Assembly (NCBI RefSeq): GCF_905475395.1
Contig: NC_058339.1
Span: 59,033,172 to 59,097,171, forward strand
Origin: Chrysoperla carnea
Taxonomy: Eukaryota > Arthropoda > Insecta > Neuroptera > Chrysopidae
Direction: 5' to 3'
DNA length: 64,000 nucleotides
Below the pieces are notes generated by a model. That model was not told the DNA's origin and searched no databases. It worked only from the letters and a program-made list of their open reading frames with translations. Position numbers and translations under genes: made by a program. Below, piece after piece: positions 11,201 to 24,469 of the stretch; the stretch's first letter is position 1, and every line of letters starts with the position of its first letter.

Positions 11201-13153
11201 GTGTAATATCTGATGGAACGTCTTTATGAAGAAAATTTCAATAGAATTGAATTCCGTTTAACAGCCATCTATAGTTTTTAAGTACAGTATAAATTAAACG
11301 ATAGATAGCGCTGTGGAATCATAATGGGTGTGGTTCTTGCTTTGTTTTGTTTACCTCCTACCCTTAATATTCAACATTGAAGCTTATTCGGCTTGAAAAT
11401 TTGAACAGGTAAAATCGTTTCGTAGACCATAGCTCGTCCTATATATTGTTTGTTCGATAATTACTTTTGCTGAAAAGTATTTATTGAAAAATTAGTTTTA
11501 TCAAAAAAATGTTGGAATGATTACCTAAAGCAAAGATAGTTTGTTCCGAATTTGCCTCAAGATCGTTGATATATCATTATTGAAGTTGCATGCTTGCATT
11601 AACAAGCTCTTTGCCATTGTCTATCCCAACGACTAAAAAAGAAAAAACTGCCTATATTATCCTTATCAAAAGAATAAGTTGACGGCGTGCAAGTGGGAGT
11701 AATCGAGCAAGTGAAAAATGCAAATAATCAAGTTATTTGAAAAGTATTCGGCCTGTTAAAAGATTTACACTAGGTCTATAGAGGTATGACAGGTTCAAAG
11801 CATAGAATATTATACATTTACAATATTCTATAGTTCTAAAGGAATTGATCTCTATTAATCACCAGTCATTATTTTATTTCGGATGAATTCTGTTTCGTTG
11901 AAATTCTCTTCATGAACGGGTTCTGTCGTTCCAGGATACGTAATATAGAATTTATATTTATACAGGCGAAATGTAATCTAGTTAGCAAACATACGTTGTT
12001 ATGAGTTTCCATCATTTAAGAATGATGAATTAAAAAAATTCTATATATTTCCCTTTTATTTTATTTCTCTTAACATTTATATCGAAACTAAAATTTGTAT
12101 TCGTATGTAGGCGCCACATAAATATTTATTGATAGTAATTGCGCAATAACCGGTGTTTTTGATTAGCGCAGAGAATTCAATAATATATAGCGTATCTGCA
12201 TTTTGTTGTACAATTACTACATATATCAGCTGTTCGAGACTGCACACAGACTCACTCACAGTCATATACACACAACTCGTGATATATTTTATTTACATAT
12301 TCTCAGATAATAATGTACATGCATTTTGTTTTACTGTGATCAAATAGTAGTTTGATTTTGGTTTCTTCGATTATTATAGTGTGGTATCGGTCGACGTTAA
12401 AACTTTTTTTTTACCCTTGAACATCTATAAATGATTCAAGGAATATGTGCTCCTTGAAGGGCAACGCTTTCAGTAAATTATCACATTGGACCTTACGTCA
12501 TAAGAGTATCCCAGCCTCAGCAACCGAATCTACCCTATGATATGGTGTATTTAACAGTATTTCCACAAGGGACCAAACTGTTAAATATGAAATCATGTTT
12601 GATCGTTAAGCGCCAGAATAGCAGCACGATACTTTGCAACTGCTCACACTGTATTTTTAAAAGCTTTCTATATCTTAAGTCTTATCGTGTTGCAACCGTC
12701 TTATTAGATCCGTTTGACTACCTGCTATTTTCAAAACTGTTTTGAGCACATCGTTTAGATTCGAATGAATAAATACAAGTGGAATGAAAGGTTTTCAAGA
12801 TTATTCCAAAAATAGACTTCGTTAAACTGTTTCAAAGACTAGAAAAAACTGTGGAATAGTGTTTTATATTCGAAAAGTATATTTTACAGGAAAAGAGTCT
12901 GAAATAATTTTGTAAGAATATGTAATAAGTCGTCGTTGTGTTCAAACTACTATTTATACAGTCTACTTACTTTATTCTATACCTTACCTGGACATAAAAA
13001 TGATAAAGATGTATGTTGTTTTTAGTTGATGTATTCAATTTTTTCATACTCGTAATGGGTTAGTTATAAGTAACACAGTTCTACCATAATTATATATTTT
13101 TAATAGTAAACATTTAGTGTTAAATACTGAATTCATAATTTGTAATTCCCATA
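11201..13153. other. Intergenic, no gene recognised
   Basis: AT-rich with scattered short frames. None shows a domain, signal peptide or consistent codon use. Confidence 0.5.
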
Positions 13154-13178
13154 GGACGCCCCATATGTTGGGGCGTCC
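13154..13178. repeat. GC-rich stem-loop, possible LTR-start region
   Basis: GGACGCCCC pairs perfectly with GGGGCGTCC across a 7-base loop. It stands out in AT-rich surroundings. The right half contains TGTTGGGGCG, which resembles the start of some insect LTRs, and about 100 bases of less AT-rich sequence follow. No matching second LTR or internal gag/pol is visible, so an LTR origin is only a guess. Confidence 0.5.
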
Positions 13179-14533
13179 ACTACCTGTCTGTTTTCCGTAG
13201 GTCTGGAGCATAGACATTAAGAATAATCAATCAGCCGTACGATTACTTTCTCTCTCACACGTTTCTGCCTATGTTTACTTTACAGTTAGATAACGAACGC
13301 TCATCCATTATCCATGTCTATGACAACTCCTTAAATTATACCACTGGAGGGCGATTCCGGAAAACGATTTGTGGTATCACGAACCTGCTATCCTCACCTA
13401 ATAATAAAATTAATGAAAATCTTCCACAGTTCTATATGAAGACACCATGTAAGAGTATACAGAACCATTATAGAGTAGATTTTTATTATAACTTGTGTTA
13501 CTTGGGAGGGCCATTATTTAGATGTAACTGGAAGGTTTTTTTGATACATATAATCTTAGCTTATGAAAAATTTCCTAGAGTTTTTATTAACTTGTCCAAC
13601 CTGAGAATAGCGTTCTTTTTCCATTTTCAATATAGGCAATACATGTTACATGGTTGATTTAACTTTTGTATAAGCTTATGGTAGGATATTTTAAGGAGAC
13701 GTCAAAGAATTGAAGGACATACAGGTTAAGTTAGATTATGTAGTTACTTTAATAGTTTAAGTTCTGTATAAATTATTTCATAATAATGGAAATTCTGGTA
13801 TTGATTTACCGTATTCTTAATGAACAAACACATATTTGTGACTCACGGGAAATAATAAAATTTAGGTTTAAAAAATAATAATAAATTTAAGGAAAAGTTC
13901 GAATACAAATATATTGACAAAAAATGTATACAATTAATATTAAAAATATAACACAAATAACCAATTATTTCCAATCGGACAATTTATCCAACTATTTCCA
14001 ATAACATCATTATCGTTATCTCACTTCAAGTTTTAACTCCAATAAGATAACGTCCGTCTAGGCGTAGTTTTTTGCTGGTGCTTGAAGTTACTAACCACAT
14101 GCTGTTTATCGAATCCACCCTTTTAGTGCTTCAGTATTGTTTTAAGGATGTACGAGCGCCAGGGCAATTTTGGATAAATGGCTTGATTTTTAAATATGAA
14201 GTTGGACTAAGTCTAAATCATTGTAACAATTTTAGGGGAGATTGCCCGATTATTTAAGTAAATAAGTAACTTCAAAAGTAGACCAATTTAACATTGGTTT
14301 TATGGAAAAACGGTAGATGGATGATATGTTTTCATAAATTTCTCCAAAACTAGTCGGTGGAATTTAAAAAAAAAACTATTTAAATTAAGGTTAAAACCTT
14401 ATAAATTATTGAAAACAAAATACTTGTTGTGCCCGGGTAATTAAGGATGTATGAGCACGGTAGTGGGGACCCAAATTTAAAAAATTTTTATATTTGATTT
14501 TGATGGTGGATTATTTTATAATTAGACAATATA
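13179..14533. other. Intergenic; one unexplained 128-codon frame
   Basis: The + strand frame at 13271-13657 is open for 128 codons but shows no motif I recognise. It could be a decayed retroelement piece beside the stem-loop at 13154. Two short related segments, containing AAGGATGTACGAGC near 14142 and AAGGATGTATGAGC near 14441, mark a dispersed repeat. Confidence 0.4.
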
Positions 14534-14636
14534 AGACGAAAAGTAATAATAAAATTTTTCGATATCTTAGCTTTAAATTATTTATATATTTTGAAAACCA
14601 AGCAGATATCGAAAAATTTTATTCTTATTTTCGTCT
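14534..14636. repeat. Long stem-loop with 33-34-base arms
   Basis: Arms 14534-14567 and 14604-14636 are near-perfect reverse complements, opening AGACGAAAA and closing TTTTCGTCT. The 36-base loop adds a short GCTT/AAGC pairing after a two-base bulge. It could be a remnant of a small inverted-repeat element or an RNA hairpin. Confidence 0.7.
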
Positions 14637-15979
14637 ACATTCACGAAGTTATAATAAAATTCATCATCAAAGCTGAAAATACGCTACTAATTATTTCAAT
14701 CACAAGTCTAAACTTGCCATGGCGCTCGTATTACCTTAATAAAAAATCTGAGCTTCATTGTGGCAGAAAAAACGTGATAGACGAAAGGAAAGCAAGACCT
14801 ACTAGTTTCCAATTAAAATCAACTAACAATAATCAATTAACAATATTGATTTAAAAATACAATATAATTTGCTTAAAAATTCATTTAATTTTCTTAAATG
14901 TTCGTTTTATGTAGTTATAGGTTGTAAAAGGATAATTAAGTAATATGGTTGAGTTTTATTTTTTCATCTTTTTCAAAATCGCGCACTTCTTTGTCTCACT
15001 TTATACTTGACAATTAAAGAGTGGCTAAGGACTTCTGGGACATATTGTAATTAATAAACATAGTAAAATGTAATATGAATGTCAATTGTATAAAGGCGTG
15101 TACAAGTGTATGTTGAGAATAAAAACATCAATATTTATATAAATATAAATATTCGACTTGTATCGATAATTTATTACATACAAAGATACTTCTTTTTGTT
15201 GCTACCTAAATATGGTACATTTCAAATGGAAAATATAGTATCGAATCTACATAAAAGTTTAATTAATTTACAATATAGTTGAACTTTTCCAAAATTTTCT
15301 ATTGAAATATACAATAATTTGTCTATTATTTTTATTTATTACACATCATATTACTATAACTAGACTTAAATTTAATTAAGATATGAATCATCCTCCAAAA
15401 TTATTTTTAACAAATAATATCATCTACACAAATTTATATATGAAATTTCAGGGTCGTATCGTCGACTATGAATTATATAGTCTACGGTCTACATTTTTTT
15501 GTATAGTTAACAATGTGTAACGTAATGGGTTCTTCACGCAGACATTTTTCATATTAAGTGACGTGAAAGTATGAATTTCCATTGATAATTATATAAGCAC
15601 CAAGATCAAAACAAGATTAATTTGAATATCTTTATCTTACATACTTTGTCTAGTCAATATTGATATAAAACGATATATTTATCGTTCAAATAATTTGAAA
15701 GTATTTTCTAGAAATTTTTTTCGTTTTTCGATAATTTTCACAAGGTCACTAGTTAAAGTTACATACAAATTTTCAACTCTTTATTTTGGTATGAAGTGTT
15801 TGCAACCTAATAAACAACTGTGGAAAATTTTAAAGATACAATACTTTTTTCCTTTTAGATATTAGTTTCACGTTATGAAAAATTTCGCCTTTTAGATTTT
15901 GGAATCTTTTTCCAGCCTTCATCATGTTGCCTCACATTTTTTACAACGCCTTTGACTAAAATAGTAGAGTCTATCAATA
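14637..15979. other. Intergenic, no gene recognised
   Basis: AT-rich. The open frame at 14591-14854 overlaps the stem-loop and has no recognisable protein features. Confidence 0.45.
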
Positions 15980-16480
15980 GTCTATTTCCTTTTCCGACCG
16001 TTCGTAAACTTGATAACTCAAAAACGAAGGGATATCAAGCAGAAATTTCTATATCGACCTCAGGACGTAAAAAGTGAGTTTGATTTCGTAAATGAGCAAC
16101 ATAGATCAGTTGGGTCTTGGGACCCATCTTTTAAATTGTTAGAGATAGAACGAAAGTTTAAATCTAAATTCTTAATAAAATTTCTGATTGAAACATTTTG
16201 TCGTAAACATCACTGTTTACTCTTAAGGGCGCAAATAAGGACAAAACTTTAGTTTCTATTTTCTCCAAAACTATAAAAGATAGGGAATTGAAAATTTACA
16301 GATAGCTTCAACGAGTGACTTTGTGAAAGATTCTCGAAGAACAAGAAAAAATTTTCTATATAATAATGTGTGTTTTTTAATTTTTTCATATTTGTTAAAA
16401 ATAATGCAAGTACTGACATTCAACACTTTCCATACATGATATTTCAACAACTAACTCAGTCAATTATTTATTTTCATTTT
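15980..16480 (+). repeat. Dispersed repeat family R1, copy 1
   Basis: A diverged copy of the repeat found on the - strand at 40550-41165. Shared blocks include GGACGTAAAAAGTGAG, the GGGTCTTGGGACCCATCTT region, CATCACTGTTTAC and the terminal TTTCAACAACTAACTCAGTC. The open frame at 16010-16252 lies wholly within it and is not a gene. The GACA-type block of the other copy is missing here. Confidence 0.7.
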
Positions 16481-17220
16481 TTTTAAATTACATATAAAAG
16501 TTAAATAAAATCTCATTATTTGAATATAAAAATATTTGACTAATGAAATCAGGCCAAGATCAAAATTATTAATTTTTAATTATTATATGAATTTACATTC
16601 AGAAAGGTGTAAAGAATGGAATTTCCGAAGGTTGCCACCCAAAGTTATAGGAACTTTTTTTCATCACCAAAAGTACATGAGTTATACGATTCTAACGTCG
16701 TATTTTCAATATAAAACTAGTAATAAATATTTTCAGATGAAATTTTTTATACTTATGAACATTTTTTCATGAAATGGGAATGATAACTACATATTTAACT
16801 TCAGATGATGATGAAAAATTCTTCACGTAGGAAGTGAATTAAGTTTTTGGAAATCTTTAGAAGTACCCAAAAATACGATCGTTCAAAATTCAAAATTAAA
16901 CAAATATTTCATGTAAAACTCCGTTTTTTAAGAAAAAGATGGACGACATACTTTGAAAACTAACTTCTTCATTTTTAATGTTTCAGTGTAGTGGGGAAAA
17001 TTCAGTGGAACCCAATTGCAGGAAAATTTTAACTTAGCCTGCTTTCGATTAGACCTAAAAGTACAATCTGACTTTTCCAGGTTTGAATAATTCAAATTCC
17101 CGGCCCAATTTATTACTTTTAAATTCCTCTAAAATAAAATGGGACGAAAATTTTACAAATAATGAACATGGAAAATATAAAAAGCCGTAATATACTTACC
17201 TTTGGTATGAAATTTTAATG
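16481..17220. other. Intergenic, no gene recognised
   Basis: AT-rich, with no coding or repeat signal that I can name. Confidence 0.45.
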
Positions 17221-17294
17221 ACCTAGCTCTTTTCATTTGAGCTAGGTTTACAGTGGTAATGGTTTTGATAGAATTCAAAACCATTACCACTGTA
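17221..17294. repeat. Two adjacent perfect stem-loops
   Basis: Hairpin 1: ACCTAGCTC (17221-17229) with GAGCTAGGT (17239-17247), 9-base loop. Hairpin 2, one base later: 20-base perfect arms 17249-17268 and 17275-17294, starting TACAGTGGTAATGG, with a 6-base loop. It is too perfect and too short-looped for a typical miRNA precursor. It may be the core of a small palindromic element or a structured RNA. Confidence 0.75.
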
Positions 17295-17869
17295 GTATTT
17301 ACTACCATATACAGAGGGAAGAAAAAATTATACAAATTACTTGAGACTCAAATTATTTCCCCGATTTTTATGGTTCGGAGGCAACTATCTGATACTTCTC
17401 AGACTTTTCCAAAATGCTCGGAAATACCAAGTTTTCCAATCAGGAGCCTACTTCGAATAAAAAATACGAAGATGTAGTCTAGATGCACGCCCCTGATTTA
17501 TGTTATTAAGTTATTACATCACATTTAATTGAAAATTAAATCTCTCAATTTTGTTGATTGTTGAAAATTATTACACTGAATACTTACCAGTTATTGTATG
17601 TTATTGATGAGGATCGCAAGATAACGCCATTTGTTTTTGTGTGATTTTCTCAACATTTTCCCACAAAAAAAAAAAAAAAATTAAACCATGCCACCAATAT
17701 TTCAAATTAGATTATTATATTATTACTTAATAGTAATAATTTGGTTGATTTAGTGTGTTAGAACCACGAATTTAAGGAAAACGCCGTCCAGGGCCTAACA
17801 ATATATATTATATGGGAATATCTGTTCTGCGTGGCTATCTTTCTTTACATGACATAAAAAAACAAACGA
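17295..17869. other. Intergenic, no gene recognised
   Basis: AT-rich with an A run near 17666-17681. Nothing further seen. Confidence 0.4.
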
Positions 17870-17960
17870 TTCCGTAATCAACACTATCTATACATGGTAT
17901 TTCAACAATTAACTCAGTGAATTGTTTGTTTTCACTTGTTCAATTTAAAATTATTACTTA
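17870..17960 (+). repeat. Dispersed repeat family R1, copy 2 (terminal fragment)
   Basis: Matches the end of the family: ATCAACACTATC, TACATGGTATTTCAAC, then the block ending TTGTTTGTTTTCACTTGT. The same block is present in reverse complement near 40555-40610. Confidence 0.7.
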
Positions 17961-18464
17961 AGTTGGTGTTTTCATACGAGTTTTCACAATTTAAAGATTC
18001 TGGAGTTTTTGTCCTTCAAAAATTCTCAATTATTTTCTTTTCGTTTGTATTAAATGTCTTGTCTTGAGAATATCATAAAATTGATTGAACTTTGTACCAA
18101 CTGTAAGAAAGTGTACGTGAGCACACAAGCTGTTGCTCAAAAATTCAAGTCAAACACCGATATACTTAGAGATATTACGACAATTTTTTAATCCATCTAA
18201 TTTATTTCAAGCCGTTATATAGTAACTATTGTTCGGCAAAGCATGATCGGTTTGTTTCAAATAACTGTGCAGGGGCCAGGTGGGTCAAATTGTTGTAGCT
18301 TACGCAGCAGCCGGCAGTATGGCGATAACCATTTTAGGGCGTCTGCACAGCGAAAAGGCAATTCTGTTTCCCCTGGCGTGGCAGCTCTTACAACAGGATC
18401 GGGTACGATAGGCTAATCAATTACATTATCTTAAACTAAACGTATTAAAGAAACCTCAACAGCA

Positions 18465-18775
18465 AACGTTGTCTCAGAAACATCATTAATATTCACTGGT
18501 CTGAAAGAATCCCCAATAAAGATCTATGCCAACGAACGCCAGTGAATATCACTATTAAACAACGTAAATATGGGTGTGGACACGTGTTAAGAAGGCAAAT
18601 TAACATTGCCAAAGACCTCCCTTATTTCCTTGGATCCCTCCAAGGAAAAAGAAAAATAGGCCGCCATCGACACTTCTGGCGAAGAACCATAGAAGAGGGA
18701 ATAGCTGAAGAAAACAAGTCTTTGGAAGAAATCAAGGTAATGGTGCAAAATGAGTTCCATGATGTTCATTTTTGA
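18465..18775 (+). pseudogene. LINE-type ORF2 C-terminal fragment
   Basis: Reads KRCLRNIINIHW, then SERIPNKDLCQR, KQRKYGCGHVLRR and GKRKIGRHRHFWRRTIEE before a stop. This is the pattern seen at the extreme C terminus of many non-LTR retrotransposon proteins: a CLRRIL-type block, a GHVLRR block and a GKRxxGRxxxxWRR block. The rest of the protein is absent. The segment just upstream (18280-18460) is less AT-rich and may belong to the same insertion, but I cannot read it. The insertion is probably 5'-truncated, as is usual for LINEs. Confidence 0.7.
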
Positions 18776-21700
18776 GACCCTACACCCTTTCGGGATTAAA
18801 TCAAGTAAGTCATATACACCACTTTGTATGGAGGCTTTAATTTTGTAGATAATATTTTCGAAGTACTATTATTTCATTTTTTTACGGGTATTCATCTTAT
18901 ATGAGAACTATTATTTCGTCTTATACGGTTATGACATATTGAGTGATGACTGTTAATTTCATACCACGTTATCATTTACGACTGACTAATTTATGACGAA
19001 CATTTCATAAAGATTCTAATATAAATATATTAAAGAACACATTGCATAATAAATAGAAATTCTATCGGCTTGTCATCTCAGGTAGGCTACCATTATTTTC
19101 AACAAACTAATAATATCCAATGATGCGGATCATTAGCAGATGTTTATTTTATTTGTTTACACTTTCAATATAACTATTTTGTTTAATACATCATCTAAAG
19201 GTTATCAAATCATTAAAGAAAGGTTACCAATGTTTTGGAAAAACCAGTCAACATTTCCATTTTGCAACATATGACATTGTAACAAAATAAATTTTTTTTA
19301 CTACAATGGATTTCTTAATATGGCGGTGTTTTAAGGTCTTGGTAGGTTGACAAATGTTTATTTATAAACCATTTTTTATTATTTTAAATAATTCGAAAAG
19401 CCTAATAACTTTGTTTTTAACACTATATAGGTTCAATGCTAATGTTGAATTTTTGGACTTTTTCAACAAGCCAAAAATTTATGCGTAGTCCGTAGGCGCA
19501 CAATATTGTGAAAAGGCGTTACTGACACAACCACTCTTTTTAAGCTTTGGGTCCTGTCAATGTTAAATTTGCGCCGCTAGCTTAAGATTGATAAATATCT
19601 ACCTTTTTGCTTATTTTAGTAGAAAGATAATTGGCATTTTGATACAGTCGAGATTTGTTCGTTTTTTAAGTTTAAGTCAAGCATCAACTTAACAGCAGCT
19701 ATTCACTGTAATGCGTTCACTTTAATTTCTTATATTTCGTTCACCAGAAACAAAATAAAGAATCGTTAATAAAAAAACCAACGCAAAAATGCCTCGCCCT
19801 GTATAATACAAAGTCATGTGATTTTATAAATTAAACTTATCTTAAATATACTAGCCACAGTCTGAAACAACCTAAAATAATCACGAAAAGCATCGCGAGT
19901 CATATAGGAGTTGGCGACCACACTTAAAAGCCCTTTTTTAAATCAGATAAGCTTCCCGACGTAAAACAATTTATAAAAGAATGACGAGTAAATATTTATT
20001 TATGTATACTCAGAATTTAACAGTTTTTATTTTTGCTGAAGCCTTCTAGCCCATATTCAGAATCCGATTTCTAAAAACTATCACAGTTAAGCTTAAAAAA
20101 AGTCTCATTGAAATAACGCTTGTAAATTTTTACTCGCAGACACGTAGCGAAAAGCTTCAAACTTAGAACCCTCTTATCTTTGTGCGAGGGGAAAGAACTT
20201 TCCAATGAAATGTGATGCGTCAAAGGGTAAATGACATTATAGAAGTTCGTACACCCTTTTATATTACAGTCTCGAATCTTCACACCCAGAACGTTTTGCA
20301 AAGAGTCTTTCCCGATTTTTATAATCTAATTTCGAATTAACTATTTGGAGAAAAAATTAAGGAATTCCGTGGGGGAATTAATGATAGGGACACATTAAAA
20401 TAGGGATATTTATACTTACTTCTTTATGAACAGCTTCCGACAAACAACCAAAAGTTCTGTAAAAAATAAATAATCACCAAAAACACAATACTGTAGAACT
20501 AGAAGGATGCTGTCCGCATAATTAGTGTACTCCAACAGGTGTCGGGGGAAAACTACCAGAGCACCTGATGAAGTACAATAGACATGAGACAGAATATTAA
20601 AATTTTATACGCATAGTTTCATTAAAAAATAACCATTGTACATAAAATGATGACTGAAATTTGAAGAAAAAAAAAGTTACATTTAACATCTGCTGTTACC
20701 ATGACACAAAAAAAAATCACTAAATTGAAGTTTTATAGCTTAAAACAGCAGACTATCTGTGAAGAATGTTGACCAAGTTAAACACTACGCGCGCTACTTC
20801 AGGTACCTGACTTTTGAAATTAAGTCGAAAGGACCTGTCGGAGCACGAGCAGTAATCAACTTACAATTTTTTTTAATCATCCAACTCTGAAACAAATAAA
20901 TATAACATTAATTTTGTGTTAAACACATTCTTTACATGCATAGATAATAATCAATCCACTTTGGGTGGTGATAAAGGAATAACTTATGACTCATTAGTCA
21001 TAATACAAAAGAATTTGCCTTTGTTTTAATTCTTGAGCAATACGTCAAAAACGAGATAAATTTTACATAAAAAACTTTCTATCCGAAAGTGATTAATTAA
21101 AAATATACATTACATGAGTCATTGGAATATTTATAAAAATGACTAACAAAAAAAAAAAACTAGATCCGGTTAACATTAATAAAAATTTATTAGTATTAAT
21201 AATTAACACACAGCTGATTATCTGGAATAAAATCAGAAATACTTCATACTGAAAAATTTTTAAGCAACAAAAAAATAAAAACCAACCAATTTAAGTAATG
21301 TGTGCCTTTCACAAAGAACCCAAGGTTAGTGACGTCGGCGATTGGTCAATATACAATACACAGACAGTGGTCGACAGACAACTGTCTGGAGACCTTGGAA
21401 TTTAATTTTTGTCGAATGCAAATTCAGTCACAAGATAAACGTCAATTTGTCGTTTAAACTCCATGTTTTAATTTATTTTTTTGTAATTCATTTAAAATAA
21501 ATTTTCACCAATTAAAAAAAAAAAATTAATAATATATGAATATTTTTTGCACTATTTAAAAGAAATAAATTTAAGCACTAATTGAACACATAATTTTAAT
21601 TCACAAAAGAAAGAATAAACCACTTAGTTTAAAATAAAATAAAAGAACACTAAAAATTAAACCGGTATAATATTGTTTCTTAACTATGTAGATGATGTTC

Positions 21701-24469
21701 TTTTTAGCGACATACCAACAAACCAAGTTAGCACTATCAACTACACTACACTGAGAAGAAAATACAATAGCACCTTCTCCAAGCATCTACTAGACTAGAC
21801 ATACGAATTGAAACTACTACTACAACTACTACTTGCAAGATCGAATGTATGTATGTGTGTTCCGTCAGTCAGCTGCTTTAAAGTGGGGGTTAAACCAATT
21901 AGATTTACGTATGTATTGGTTACACCGATCACAACCGACATTTTACGAATATGAGCAATCCTCGTCTGGGTCCTTCACCTAAGTATTTTCTGACCTCTAC
22001 TATCTTGCATCTTTGTTCATCTGTGTGAACACCATACAACTCTGAATTGGCAAAAATTAATGAAAACTATTTTTAAAAAAATATTTCAATTCGTACAAAA
22101 TTGTTTTTAAGAAATGATAAGTATTTAACAAATTTTTGTTGTTGAAATAATTCTTGCTAATAATAATAATTTAATTACAAGTTTAGAAAGCGTGCAAATA
22201 TTATTTTACAAATGGGAATAAAACATTTTTGTTTGTACCTTTCACTAAGTCTACGAATTACACAATGATTTTTATGAGAAGCGATTTTTGTTGCAAAAAT
22301 TTGTACATAAAGTGTGCAAAATTTTTTCATTGTCCTTTTTTGTCGTAGTACCTATATAATAATGTTATTTTGCTGAGAAAAATTTTATAAATTCGTCTTA
22401 TTTCAATATATATCATTTTAAATAGGTGGATTTTGCTACACCCTTTTTTTTTTTAACATGTCCTAAAAAAATTTTTTAAAACGTTTTAAAGAAGGTTAAT
22501 CGAATTTAAGCGGAAGATGCCTCTAAATAGTTCTATTCTCGAAATCTGTTCGATTTTCGATTGCTTCAATTTTTTAAGATTTGAATGTACGTAAGCATAT
22601 TAAATTTTTAATAAAATCTTAATTCATAAATTGATCATGAACGAAAAACAATTGAAATTTATTAAGTGTTATAATTTAAAATTACTATGAACACTTGAAA
22701 ATACATCGATAATTTTTCTAAAAATAATTCTTACGAAATTATTGAATAAAATTATTTAAATACTAGTTAGCTTATATTGAATTTACAATTTTTACCTAGT
22801 CTTTTTACCCAGCAGGCAGACATTTCAAAAACTGTTCTCAGAAAATTTTTTACATAGACAGATAGACAGGTCAATAGATTGTTAAGACTTGTTTATTATG
22901 TTTGGATATTTTATTACTCAATTATGTTGAAATATCTACTGTTGAACTTTGTTACTCATACATATCGTTATTGAGTAGTGGGAGTGAATGAGTGAGTAGT
23001 GTTGTCGGCCTGTTAATTTATAAAAATTTGCCAATAATGATGATAAAATTTTTTTTTCTGTTGAAAATTTATTATACGGCTTTAAAGAAAAATTTTATTA
23101 AGATAATTCGCTAAAATCATCAAACGAAGACTAAACTTACGATGTAGTGAAAAACGTTTTTTCGTTTCATTCAAAAACGTCTCAATTTCATAAATTATCA
23201 CTTCCAGAATCTTTTAATTGGGGATATTTTATTTTTAAGTAAATGGTAATAAGTTCAAGGAATGTGTTCAAAGAATTGCTGATGCTTTTTTCACGAAAGC
23301 AAGAAATGTTTAAACGATACCTAAAGAAAACGATTTATAGAATATTAAATTCGAAATTCAAAAAACCATGTTTTGAATTGATGCCACTCTTATTTCAAGT
23401 GTGATTGAACTCTGAAGCCATTTTTAATCTTATAATCTCAGTATCAATTTTTTGTCATCCAAACGTGTTATTTGGCTCTAATTTAGCATAAAAATGGAAT
23501 TATCTCGGAAGATCTTATTTATATACATTATCCTCTGAATTATCAATAATTATTATTTAAATAAGATAAATGAAATCTATTTTCACAAAAAATGGCATGT
23601 TCAAAAATTGAACCTCTATCACGATAGAACACAGTTTCCTAAATGGACTAGGGGAAGCGGTAAAGAAAGAATAGATGCCAGAAAGATAATGTATTTGCAA
23701 CAGAGCTGGGAAACATCAAACGATATTATTTTTAAGGGTTTGCGATAATTAGGGTAACATAACGCCTCGCAGGTCTACGAGTGATTAATCCGAGTTTTAA
23801 CATACCAAATCTCAAATTTTTATGAATTAATTCATAAAAAGGTACCCGAAAAGCATTAGCCTTTCTCTGAAAATGCGCATTAAACCTGAGTCGATCCAAA
23901 TACTATTATAAGAATTAGCCTAGACATAGTACTTGCTAGACATACAAATCTTTGGAATCCTTTTTGTTCCTTTGTGTAATTTATACAAGATTTTACACAA
24001 TTTAAACACATACACCCATCGTTAAAGTGTATTACATATTTTAGAAAAAAGGTAAAATATGTGACAAAGAATTAAACAGACATAAAAAGAATCACCGTGA
24101 ATTAATAAAACAGGTAAGAGGATAAATATTGTTATTAAAAAAAAAACAGCTGTTATAATTTAAAATACAGTAGGTACATATTTAAAATTGTAAATAACAT
24201 ATTTGTACTGTAATTTTCCCAATGATGACGGACGAGGCATAGTCAATCGACTCGCTCACAGTCACAAACACACATACATCTATTCGGCGTGTGCGTATAT
24301 ATGTGTATAAGCTTTGGGTAAATCAAACAAGCCTTGGTGGACAAGGCCTTAGAAATTCAGACCAATAATTTGAACATATGACCGAATAAAACTGTTCGGC
24401 AATATCACGAAATCGAAATATTTCATCCAAATTATAAGAAGTAGTGGTAGTACTGACGGGGTGACCAAA
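18776..24469. other. Long intergenic stretch, no gene recognised
   Basis: AT-rich throughout. The frames at 20071-20301 and 21601-21786 (- strand) carry no motif. Around 21320-21430 and 21690-21880 the sequence is somewhat richer in GC and in CT/CTA repeats, which would suit a promoter or 5' UTR, but no linked coding exon was found. A run of T lies near 22445-22455. Confidence 0.4.

Noticed and set aside
13271..13657. 128-codon frame as a host gene
   Set aside because: No domain, no plausible splice context and no composition that separates it from chance. Kept only as a possible retroelement remnant.
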